Origin: Actinomycetota bacterium
GTDB taxonomy: Bacteria > Actinomycetota > UBA4738 > HRBIN12
Assembly: GCA_004366195.1 (NCBI GenBank)
Contig: SIRV01000027.1
Span: 1-7,892, forward strand
Length of the DNA stretch: 7,892 bases
Direction: 5' to 3'
The notes below the pieces were generated by a model. It ran no database searches, was not told the origin of the DNA, and saw only the letters and a list, made by a program, of their open reading frames with translations. Below are positions 1 to 6,070 of this stretch, piece by piece. The translations under genes and the position numbers were made by a program. Numbering within the stretch: position 1 is the first letter of the stretch; each line of letters opens with the position of its first letter.

Positions 1-1
1 G

Positions 2-352
2 ATCCTCGGCGCCCTGCTGTTCGCTCTGGCCTGCCTGGGGTTCGCGCTCTCGCCGACCGCCGTTCCCGTGCTCGGGCTCCTGTTCATCGCGGCCGGGGTC
101 TCGCGGGGGCTCGTCGAGACCGCCCAGGGGAGCCACGCCGCCGAGCTCGTTCCCGATCACTTGCGGGGCAGGGCCTTCGGGCTGATCGGCGTGGTGGACG
201 GGATCGGCGATCTGCTCTCCAGCGTGATCGTGGGCGTGCTGTGGACGGTCGCCGCGCCCGCCTGGGGCTTCGGCTACGCGGCCGCGCTCTCCGCCCTCGG
301 CGCGCTCGTGCTCGTCCCGGGCCTACGACCCGCGGGGTCGAGCACCCGCTAA
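2..352 (+). CDS. MFS transporter, C-terminal fragment (5' end outside window)
   Basis: This is the last ~116 residues of a membrane transporter; the frame is open from the window edge to a TAA at 350-352. Three or four hydrophobic stretches are visible: one at the very start, one around AVPVLGLLFIAAG, one around the IGDLLSSVIVGVLW segment, and a last one rich in Ala/Leu/Val. The loop reading LVPDHLRGRAFGL matches the conserved cytoplasmic loop of major facilitator superfamily proteins (ELVP-x2-RG-x-AFG), followed by the usual helix pair. The substrate cannot be told; this subtype is often annotated as a drug/efflux-type MFS protein. The tail after the last helix is short and polar. It converges on the minus-strand nucleotidyltransferase gene with a single base between the two stop codons. 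Confidence 0.8.
   Translation: MLGALLFALACLGFALSPTAVPVLGLLFIAAGVSRGLVETAQGSHAAELVPDHLRGRAFGLIGVVDGIGDLLSSVIVGVLWTVAAPAWGFGYAAALSALGALVLVPGLRPAGSSTR
326..340. terminator. Candidate hairpin at the convergent gene ends
   Basis: A perfect 6-bp inverted repeat (CGACCC at 326-331, GGGTCG at 335-340) with a 3-base loop lies within the last codons of the MFS gene, 14 bases past the stop of the minus-strand nucleotidyltransferase gene. It could act as a hairpin for the minus-strand operon. There is no T-run on either side, so an intrinsic terminator is not supported, and short GC repeats are expected by chance in DNA this rich in GC. Confidence 0.2.
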
Positions 353-353
353 C

Positions 354-1106
354 TCAGTCGTGGGCCTCCTCGTCGGGGAGCTGGTACCAGCGCGCCCGTT
401 CGCCCACCCGAGCGCGGAGGCGCCACCGCAGGGTCTTCGGCACCGCGTGCGCGTGCTCGCCGATCCGGCGGAGCTGCGCCACGGGGTCGTACCGTGCCCC
501 GGCCGGGATGAGACCCGCGGCGGTGGTCTCGGCCAGCTCGGCGATGCGCTCGACGTTCATCGTCAGCGTCCGCCACCAGCCCCAGTCGCCGGCGACGAGC
601 GCCCCGATCCGGTCCAGGCCCACGGTCCCGGGCTCGTCCCCCTCGCGCACCGGGTAGGCCGAGAGGAGGTACAGCACGTCCTGGGCGTCCTTCTCGTTCA
701 GCTCGACGATCGGGAGCGTGGAGAGCAGGAGGTCGGTGACGTCGAGGGTGAGCGGCATCCGGCCGATCCGGTCCTTGAACTCCAGCACGTGGCACATCTC
801 CAGCCGGTCCACGAGCACGTCCAGGGCGCGCCCCTCCGGCGAGGCGAAGTAGAGCTGCTTGTGCCCGTACAGGGCGTTGAACCGCCGGTCGGGCTCGTAG
901 CCCCGCTCCTCGAGGAAGCCCGTGAGCGTCGGCCGCGCGTCGGAGGTCGAGGCCAGGTCGAGGTCCTGCCGCTCCCGCGTGCGGGGCGGGAAGTCGGGGC
1001 AGAGCACCCGCACCGCGAGGCCGCCGACGAGCCGGAGCGGCACGCCGATCCCAGCCGCCGCCTCGATCAGCCCGAGGGACTCCTCGAGCGGATCCCGAGC
1101 CGTCAT
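354..1106 (-). CDS. Nucleotidyltransferase-fold protein (AbiEii-like/uncharacterised)
   Basis: A 250-residue soluble protein with the core of the polymerase-beta-like nucleotidyltransferase fold. It shows a Gly-Gly turn (LRLVGGLAVRVL, G28-G29), a paired acidic motif (RQDLDLAS, D48 and D50) and a third acidic residue on a later strand (ALDVLVDRLEM, D96), which together match the GG...DxD...D metal-binding pattern. The segment DLLLSTLPIVELNEKDAQDVL (about 125-145) resembles the helix common in AbiEii-like and related uncharacterised nucleotidyltransferases. The C-terminal ~90 residues are Arg- and Trp-rich and I do not recognise them. The ATG at 1104-1106 has GGAGGG a few bases upstream and overlaps the stop of the preceding phosphoesterase gene as TGATG, indicating translational coupling. 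The substrate is unknown. An antitoxin-partnered role is not supported, because no antitoxin-like gene is adjacent. Confidence 0.7.
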   Translation of the reverse strand: MTARDPLEESLGLIEAAAGIGVPLRLVGGLAVRVLCPDFPPRTRERQDLDLASTSDARPTLTGFLEERGYEPDRRFNALYGHKQLYFASPEGRALDVLVDRLEMCHVLEFKDRIGRMPLTLDVTDLLLSTLPIVELNEKDAQDVLYLLSAYPVREGDEPGTVGLDRIGALVAGDWGWWRTLTMNVERIAELAETTAAGLIPAGARYDPVAQLRRIGEHAHAVPKTLRWRLRARVGERARWYQLPDEEAHD

Positions 1107-1861
1107 CAGCCCTCCACGCGGAAGGCGCGCTCGACGCCGTCGGGGCCGACGTCCACGAGGTAGCCGCGGAGGATCCCGAAGGCCGCCTCGCTCCCCGGGT
1201 TGATGCAGAGGGTCGAGCCGAGGCCCACCTCACCGCCGGACTCGTGGATGTGGCCGTGGACGCCGAGGAGTGGTCGGAGCTCCTCGATGGCCCGCCGCAC
1301 GCCGGTGGATCCGACCGGACCCCGCAGCAGGTCCCCCGCGGAGACGATGGGCCGCATCTCGTCGTCCAGCAGCGGCGCGGTGTCGAGCCCGGTGTCGTGG
1401 GGCGGGCAGTGGGTGAGGAGGATGGTCCGCCGCGGGTCCCGCACCTCGTCGGCGAGCCGGGTGAGCTCCTCGCGGAAGTCGTCGTCGGGGATCTCCCGTG
1501 GCGTCCGCCAGGGCGTGGGGTTCGACTTCCCCGAGCCGATCACCTGCAGGTCGCCGGGGATGTCCACGACCTTGCCGTCCACGTTGACGCAGTAGGGGCT
1601 GTGGGCCAGGGCCTCGTCGATCTCGTAGGGATCGTCGTTGCCGGGGATCAGGTACACGGGGACGCCGGTGCCCTCCAGGCGCTCGGCCGCGAGGCGCATC
1701 CAGGCCTCGAAGGCCAGGGAGTAGAAGGCGGGGTACCACCCGACCCCGGTGCCCATGAACGCCGCGGCGTTGAAGAACAGGGCGTTCGTCACGCTCACCT
1801 CGCGGACCAAGCCCGAGGACTGGCGCACGAACAGCCGACGACCTCCGGCGACGTCGCTCAC
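1106..1861 (-). CDS. Chimera: APC permease N-terminus fused to metallophosphoesterase C-terminus
   Basis: A 251-residue product starting at GTG 1859-1861, chosen because a perfect AGGAGG (1868-1873) sits 6 bases upstream. Residues ~9-51 (RLFVRQSSGLVREVS, then a hydrophobic segment FFNAAAFMGTGVGWYPAFY) read like the start and first, Gly-broken helix of an APC-family amino-acid permease. From ~52 the sequence becomes a soluble calcineurin-like phosphoesterase: LAAERLEGTGV, PGNDDP (G74-D77), SNPTPWRTPRE (113-123), LLTHCPPHDTGLD (148-160, H151) and GVHGHIHES (H204, H206). As I recall them, members of this phosphoesterase family have ~90 more N-terminal residues carrying DLHG and GGD; those are absent here, so part of the di-metal site is missing. 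The gene may be a true fusion, a deletion pseudogene or an assembly join. It is translationally coupled to the nucleotidyltransferase gene downstream. Confidence 0.75.
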   Translation of the reverse strand: MSDVAGGRRLFVRQSSGLVREVSVTNALFFNAAAFMGTGVGWYPAFYSLAFEAWMRLAAERLEGTGVPVYLIPGNDDPYEIDEALAHSPYCVNVDGKVVDIPGDLQVIGSGKSNPTPWRTPREIPDDDFREELTRLADEVRDPRRTILLTHCPPHDTGLDTAPLLDDEMRPIVSAGDLLRGPVGSTGVRRAIEELRPLLGVHGHIHESGGEVGLGSTLCINPGSEAAFGILRGYLVDVGPDGVERAFRVEG

Positions 1862-1867
1862 GGTCGA

Positions 1868-1873
1868 CCTCCT
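1868..1873 (-). promoter_or_regulatory. Shine-Dalgarno deciding the GTG start of the chimeric gene
   Basis: On the minus strand AGGAGG is followed by TCGACC and then GTG. The perfect match and 6-base spacing fix the start at 1861. The longer open frame up to 2035 is non-coding in character and overlaps the divergent potD-like gene. The site probably belonged originally to the permease whose N-terminus follows it. Confidence 0.8.
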
Positions 1874-1950
1874 CGTGCGGGACGTTGCGCGGATACTCGC
1901 ACAGGTCGGGGGCCCGAGGTGAGTCCCGTCCGACGCAACCGGAGGCTGCC

Positions 1951-1979
1951 TTGCCGAGGGAGCCTGGCAGGCGTACCCT
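1951..1979 (+). promoter_or_regulatory. Candidate promoter of the ABC importer operon
   Basis: TTGCCG (1951-1956), a 17-base spacer and TACCCT (1974-1979) fit the actinobacterial vegetative pattern TTGnnn-17-TAnnnT. Transcription would begin near 1986, about 27 bases before the potD-like ATG. The 1862-2012 intergenic region must also drive the divergent chimeric gene, but I found no convincing promoter in that direction. Confidence 0.4.
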
Positions 1980-2002
1980 ACGGCCCATCCTAGCGCTTGA
2001 TA

Positions 2003-2007
2003 GGGGG
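2003..2007 (+). promoter_or_regulatory. Ribosome binding site of the potD-like gene
   Basis: A G-run in TAGGGGGTTGCG lies 5 bases before the ATG at 2013 and supports that start over the out-of-frame open stretch beginning slightly earlier. Confidence 0.5.
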
Positions 2008-2012
2008 TTGCG

Positions 2013-3167
2013 ATGAGGGTCGACGAGGTCATCACCAGGCGCGAGCTCCTGAGGCGCGGCGGTCTCGCCGCCGGCGCGCTCGCGATCCCCGGCCTCCTCG
2101 CGGCGTGCGGCGCCGAGCCGCCGGCGCAGCAGACCGGCCCGACCGGCGCGACGACCCCCCCTCAGAGCATCGAGGGCGCCAAGATCAAGGTCTCGACCTA
2201 CGGCGGGTTCTTCGAGGAGAACTTCGCGAAGATGTATCCGGCCTTCACCGAGGAGACGGGGGTCGAGGTCGAGTCCATCTCGCAGCCGACCTCGGAGGCC
2301 TGGGTCGTCCAGCTCCAGCAGGCCATCGACGCCGGGGCGCCGCCCCCCGCCGACGTCTCGATGCTCTCCGGCGTCGGCATCCAGCGGGCGATCAAGGGCG
2401 GGATCCTGGCGACCTACGACGAGTCGGCCATCCCCCAGGCCGTGAACCTGGCCGAGGGCTACATCCGGTACGACCCCGAGGGCAAGGTGGCCGGCGTCGG
2501 CGGCGTCTCCTGGTACATCACGCTCGTCTCGAACACCGAGCGGGTGCCGGAGAGCCCGGACACCTGGACGACGTTCTGGGATCCCCGGTGGCGGAACGAG
2601 CTCGCGCTGCTGAAGAACGCCGCCAACTCGTACCTCATCGAGATCACCGCGGCCTGCTTCTTCGGCGGCTACGACATCCTGGCCACCCAGGACGGGGTCG
2701 TGGAGGTCCTGACCAAGCTCCAGGAGGTCAAGCCCAACGTCAAGCTGTGGTTCCGGGACGAGGCCCAGGCCCAGCAGGCGTACAACACGGGCGAGGTCTC
2801 GATCGGCCAGTTCTACCACGACATCACGACCTACGCGGCCTCCCAGGGCGAGCCGCTCCGGAGCGTGTTCCCGGTGGAGGGGGCCATCCTCGACTCGGGC
2901 TTCTGGGCCGTCTCGAAGAACACGTCGAACCTGGCGGCGTGCCAGGCGTTCATCGACTACATGTGCCGGCCGGAGATCCAGGCCGAGCTGGCCCGCACGC
3001 TCGGCACCACGCCGACCGCGAAGAAGGAGACGATGGACCTCACCGACGAGGAGTACGAGGCGGTCGGCGGGCCCGGCCCCGAGGCGGCGCTCCGGCCCAA
3101 GTACGAGATGTACGACGAGTGGGAGGACTGGATCGACCAGCGGTGGACGGAGATGATCCTGTCCTGA
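2013..3167 (+). CDS. potD: Spermidine/putrescine-type ABC transporter substrate-binding lipoprotein
   Basis: A 384-residue extracytoplasmic solute-binding protein of the PotD-like group. The N-terminus carries a twin-arginine signal (ITRRELLRRGG, R9-R10), a hydrophobic stretch (18-30) and a lipobox LLAAC with the lipidation Cys at residue 32, so the protein should be exported folded by Tat and anchored to the outer face of the membrane. A Pro/Thr/Gln-rich linker follows (about 35-53). The mature domain begins with IKVSTYGGFFEENFAKMYP, a typical strand-helix opening of this family (iron/polyamine-type binding proteins), and includes later segments such as SIGQFYHDITTYAASQG and a C-terminal helix with the RPEIQAELARTLGTTPTAKK pattern. 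It heads an operon with an ATPase and two permeases. The ligand is inferred from family and gene order only; other organic cations, or ligands taken up by related importers, are possible. The symbol denotes similarity, not proof. Confidence 0.85.
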   Translation: MRVDEVITRRELLRRGGLAAGALAIPGLLAACGAEPPAQQTGPTGATTPPQSIEGAKIKVSTYGGFFEENFAKMYPAFTEETGVEVESISQPTSEAWVVQLQQAIDAGAPPPADVSMLSGVGIQRAIKGGILATYDESAIPQAVNLAEGYIRYDPEGKVAGVGGVSWYITLVSNTERVPESPDTWTTFWDPRWRNELALLKNAANSYLIEITAACFFGGYDILATQDGVVEVLTKLQEVKPNVKLWFRDEAQAQQAYNTGEVSIGQFYHDITTYAASQGEPLRSVFPVEGAILDSGFWAVSKNTSNLAACQAFIDYMCRPEIQAELARTLGTTPTAKKETMDLTDEEYEAVGGPGPEAALRPKYEMYDEWEDWIDQRWTEMILS

Positions 3168-3198
3168 CCGGTTCCCCCGCCGTCACGGTGCCCGTCCG

Positions 3199-4257
3199 AT
3201 GGACGTGCGCGCTCGCGGCAGCCTGAGGCTCGAGGGCCTCGTCAAGCGCTTCGGCGACGTGGAGGCCGTCGCCGGGGTCACCCTCGACCTGCCCGCCGGG
3301 AAGCTCATCTCCTTCCTCGGCCCCTCGGGCTGCGGGAAGACGACGACGCTGCGGATGATCGCCGGTCTCGAGCGCCCCACCGAGGGGCGGATCTACCTCG
3401 ACGGTGAGGACATCACCGACCGGCCGCCGCACCTCCGGGACATCGGGATGGTGTTCCAGACCCTCGCGCTGTTCCCGCACCTCACGGTCGCGGGGAACAT
3501 CGGCTACGGCCTGCGGATCCGGGGCGTGCCGAAGACCGAGATCGATCGGCGGGTGAACGAGCTCCTGGCGCTCGTCTCGCTCCAGGGGCTCGGGGATCGG
3601 CGGATCTCGCAGCTCTCGGGCGGGCAGCGGCAGCGGGTGGCGACGGCGCGGGCGCTCGCGCTCGAGCCGCGGCTGTTCCTTCTCGACGAGCCGCTCTCGG
3701 CGCTCGACGCGAACCTGCGCGAGCAGCTCCAGGTCGAGCTCCGCCTGCTCCAGCAGAAGCTCGGCATCACCACGATCATGGTCACCCACGACCAGCGCGA
3801 GGCGATGACGATGTCGGACCTCGTGGTGGTCATGAACCAGGGGCGCATCGAGCAGGTCGGCGAGCCCCTCGAGGTCTACCGTCGACCGGAGACGGCGTTC
3901 GTCGCGAGCTTCATCGGACGCACGAACCTGCTCCGCGGCGAGGCGGCGGATGGCGTCGTCCGCGTCGCGGGCCGTCCGTTCGACGTGGTCGGTCCGGTGG
4001 TCGCGGGTCCGGTCACGATCTCCGTGCGGCCCGAGGACGCGCACCTCCACACCACGCAGACGCCGGAGCGGAACGCGCTGCCCGGGCGGGTGGTGTTCGT
4101 GCGGGATCTGGGCGAGCTCTTCGAGTGCTACGTGGACTGCGGGATGGACGAGCCGGTGGTCGTGGCCGGCTCGCCGCGCGAGCGCGTCCACGTCGAGCAG
4201 GGGCAGCCGGTCGGGGTTTCCTTCCCCCGCGAGGCCTGCGTGGTGGTGGAGGGATGA
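3199..4257 (+). CDS. potA: ABC transporter ATPase, PotA-like
   Basis: A 352-residue cytoplasmic ATPase that powers the importer. All catalytic motifs are intact: Walker A GPSGCGKT (41-48), Q-loop VFQTLALFPH (Q87), signature LSGGQRQRV (139-147), Walker B LFLLDEP (159-165), D-loop SALD (167-170) and switch His in MVTHDQREA (H197). Residues from ~235 onward form the C-terminal regulatory region with a TOBE-like pattern (FIGRTNLLRG, ISVRPEDAHLH, GRVVFVRDLGELFECYVD), as in PotA/FbpC-type ATPases of about this length. The ATG at 3199 is used; no clear Shine-Dalgarno precedes it in the 31-base gap after potD, and a GTG two codons on is an alternative. Its TGA overlaps the ATG of the next gene (ATGA), implying coupled translation. 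Confidence 0.9.
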   Translation: MDVRARGSLRLEGLVKRFGDVEAVAGVTLDLPAGKLISFLGPSGCGKTTTLRMIAGLERPTEGRIYLDGEDITDRPPHLRDIGMVFQTLALFPHLTVAGNIGYGLRIRGVPKTEIDRRVNELLALVSLQGLGDRRISQLSGGQRQRVATARALALEPRLFLLDEPLSALDANLREQLQVELRLLQQKLGITTIMVTHDQREAMTMSDLVVVMNQGRIEQVGEPLEVYRRPETAFVASFIGRTNLLRGEAADGVVRVAGRPFDVVGPVVAGPVTISVRPEDAHLHTTQTPERNALPGRVVFVRDLGELFECYVDCGMDEPVVVAGSPRERVHVEQGQPVGVSFPREACVVVEG

Positions 4258-5105
4258 GCGAGCTCCGCCGGCCGAGCCGCGGCACGTGGGCGGTCCTGGC
4301 CTTCCCGGTGGGGATGCTCGCGGTCTTCTTCCTCGTCCCCTTCGGGATCATGCTCGCGACGAGCTTCTACCACCGCATCGAGGGCGGCTTCTACACGCCG
4401 GCGTTCGAGCTCGACAGCTGGCGACGGCTCCTCCACGGCGTGTTCATCGAGCGGACCCTGTTCTCGATCGGGATCTGCCTGCTCGCGGGCGCTGTATGCA
4501 TCACCCTCGCCTTCCCCTTCACCTACTTCCTCACGCGCATGCGGCGGCGCCCACACGTGACGCTCCTCGTGCTGATCATGTCGGCCCTCGCGCTCTCGGA
4601 GGTCATCGTGGGGTTCGCCTGGAGCGTGCTGCTCGGGCGGGCCGCCGGGATCTCCAACATCCTCGTATGGCTCGGGCTGATGGATGAGCCCGCGGCCTAC
4701 CAGCCGAGCTTCCTCGCCGTGCTGATCGGCCTGTGCTACATCGCCTTCCCCTACTGCGTGCTGACGCTGTACCCGCAGCTCACGCGCCTGGACCCCGAGC
4801 TCACGGAGGCGGCGCAGACGATGGGGGCCTCGCCGTGGAAGACGTTCTGGACGGTGGTGGTGCCGATCGGTCGGCCGATCATCGTGGCCGGGTTCCTGCT
4901 GGCGTTCGTGTTCACCCTCGGCAGCTACCTGATCCCCGCCTTCCTGGGCCGGCCCGAACATTGGACGCTCTCGGTGTTCATCTCCGACCAGGCCACGTTC
5001 AACGCGAACGTGCCGTTCGCCGCGGCGATGGCGCTGTTCCTCACGGTGCTCTCGCTCGGGGTCGTGGGGCTGGTCACGTGGATCGAGGGCAGGACGCGGG
5101 GATGA
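4254..5105 (+). CDS. potB: ABC transporter permease, PotB-like
   Basis: A 283-residue inner-membrane permease. About six hydrophobic segments are visible (near 12-36, 68-93, 102-127, 152-174, 206-231 and 255-276). The EAA loop that docks on the ATPase is well kept: LTEAAQTMGASPWKTFWTVVVP (E185-A187, G191, P204). It lies between the fourth and fifth segments, as expected for the type I importer family. I chose the ATG at 4254, which overlaps the ATPase stop as ATGA with GGAGG just ahead. The open frame reaches back to 4125, but that extension is Arg/Gly-rich and overlaps the conserved ATPase end. It pairs with the downstream permease to form the heterodimeric channel. Confidence 0.9.
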   Translation: MSELRRPSRGTWAVLAFPVGMLAVFFLVPFGIMLATSFYHRIEGGFYTPAFELDSWRRLLHGVFIERTLFSIGICLLAGAVCITLAFPFTYFLTRMRRRPHVTLLVLIMSALALSEVIVGFAWSVLLGRAAGISNILVWLGLMDEPAAYQPSFLAVLIGLCYIAFPYCVLTLYPQLTRLDPELTEAAQTMGASPWKTFWTVVVPIGRPIIVAGFLLAFVFTLGSYLIPAFLGRPEHWTLSVFISDQATFNANVPFAAAMALFLTVLSLGVVGLVTWIEGRTRG

Positions 5106-5109
5106 GGCC

Positions 5110-5916
5110 ATGAACGTGGTCAGGCGGCTCCTCACGGCGATGGTGGTGGTGTTCCTCGTCGCGCCCCTCGTCGTCGTCGCCGTCGTCTCGATCAACCGGA
5201 ACCGGTACATGGACTTCCCGCCCGAGGGGTTCTCGCTCCACTGGTACGCGCAGCTCTGGAACGACGTCGGCTGGCGCGACGCCATCACGACGAGCCTGCT
5301 CGTGGCGGCGACGAGCGCGGCGCTCGCGGTGGCCATCGCGACGCCGATGGCCTACGTCCTGTGCGCGTACCACATCCGGCTGGCGCCGCTCCTGTACTCG
5401 CTCGGCATCCTGCCGTTCATGCTGCCGCCGGTGATCAGCGCCCTCGGGGCGCTCGTGTTCTGGAACTCGGTCGGGCACTCCGGACGGGTCGAGAACATCA
5501 TCGTGTCGCACGCCATCTTCTTCTCGACGCTGCCCCTCATCACGGTGAGCCTGGCGATGGAGGCGATGGACCCCTCGCTCCCGGAGGCGGCGCAGACCCT
5601 CGGCGCGAGCCCGCGCACGACGTTCCGGACGATCACGCTGCCACTGCTCGTGCCCTCGATGATCAGCGGCTACGCGGCGGCCTTCGTGCTCTCGCTGAAC
5701 GAGTACATCATCGCCTTCATGGTCTCGCGCTTCTCCGTCGTCACGCTGCCGATCAAGATCGTGAACGACCTCCGCTACGGCTTCACGCCGACCATCGCCG
5801 CCGTGGCGGTCGTGTTCATCGCCATCGCCACGACGACCTTCGCGCTCTTCGCGCGCTTCGGGAACCTGCTGAGGTTCCTCGGGGCCGACCCCGCGATCCT
5901 CGAGCGCCAGCGCTGA
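5110..5916 (+). CDS. potC: ABC transporter permease, PotC-like
   Basis: A 268-residue second permease of the importer, four bases after the previous stop, with GATGAGG a few bases before its ATG. The N-terminal helix (about 8-27) is followed by the family-typical SINRNRYMDFPPEGFSLHWYAQ periplasmic segment (compare SFN-x-FPx-GFSxxWY in PotC proteins). More hydrophobic segments lie at about 60-85, 92-118, 131-150, 180-205 and 226-248. The EAA loop is LPEAAQTLGASPRTTFRTITLP (E159-A161, G165). It is the last gene of the operon; its stop runs directly into a GAGGGG hairpin. Gene order and paired permeases support a polyamine-type uptake system. Confidence 0.9.
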   Translation: MNVVRRLLTAMVVVFLVAPLVVVAVVSINRNRYMDFPPEGFSLHWYAQLWNDVGWRDAITTSLLVAATSAALAVAIATPMAYVLCAYHIRLAPLLYSLGILPFMLPPVISALGALVFWNSVGHSGRVENIIVSHAIFFSTLPLITVSLAMEAMDPSLPEAAQTLGASPRTTFRTITLPLLVPSMISGYAAAFVLSLNEYIIAFMVSRFSVVTLPIKIVNDLRYGFTPTIAAVAVVFIAIATTTFALFARFGNLLRFLGADPAILERQR

Positions 5917-5934
5917 GGGGGCTTCCCACCCCTC
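5915..5934 (+). terminator. Hairpin at the potC stop codon
   Basis: GAGGGG (5915-5920) and CCCCTC (5929-5934) form a 6-bp stem with an 8-base loop beginning inside the potC TGA. There is no T-run, so it would be a weak or factor-dependent end signal at best. Confidence 0.25.
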
Positions 5935-6070
5935 GGGCCACGTGAGGACGGTGAAGCCCTCACGTTCGGCCGCGGCCGCGAGCCTGCGATCCAGGGTCAC
6001 GAAGGCGAGGTCTCGGGGATCGTGCTCGGCCGCCAACGAGGGCGCGACGCTCCGGCTCTTCAGCTCGAGC
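5917..6070 (-). pseudogene. Remnant of a second PIN-domain protein (C-terminal end)
   Basis: Between vapC and potC, a minus-strand frame different from that of vapC reads LELKSRS, then AAEHDPRDLAFVTLDRRL, then AAAAEREGFTVLTW. The motif FVTLDRRLAAAAEREGFTVL is the characteristic last acidic strand and helix of PIN-domain ribonuclease toxins: the D of TLD would be the last active-site acid, and EGF-x-VL is the usual final strand. No start codon, no first Asp motif and no room for the other ~90 residues exist, because vapC occupies the DNA upstream. The frame also runs past its natural end into potC antisense without a stop. I read it as a truncated fossil of an older toxin gene. The boundaries are approximate. 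Confidence 0.55.
5940..5965. terminator. Perfect 8-bp inverted repeat between potC and vapC
   Basis: ACGTGAGG (5940-5947) and CCTCACGT (5958-5965) match perfectly around a 10-base loop, in the gap between convergent potC and vapC. It could be a shared transcription end for both strands. It lacks long T-runs and overlaps the PIN remnant, so it may be incidental. Confidence 0.35.

Noticed and set aside
1862..2035. Upstream extension of the phosphoesterase chimera to an ATG at 2035
   Set aside because: The extension overlaps the start of the divergent potD-like gene, has no protein-like pattern, and the perfect AGGAGG fixes the start at 1861.
1230..2819. Long minus-strand open frame of about 529 codons
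   Set aside because: It is a shadow antisense to potD and out of frame with the chimeric gene; composition is Arg/Gly/Asp-rich low complexity, as expected from GC-rich third positions.
3040..4191. Minus-strand open frame of about 383 codons opposite potA
   Set aside because: Antisense to a gene with every ABC ATPase motif intact; repetitive Arg/Glu/His/Asp composition and no domain.
4125..4253. 43-residue N-terminal extension of the potB-like permease
   Set aside because: Arg/Gly-rich and overlaps the conserved end of the ATPase; the ATGA overlap at 4254 is the usual arrangement.
4128..5336. Minus-strand open frame of about 402 codons opposite potB and potC
   Set aside because: Antisense shadow, highly charged low-complexity product.
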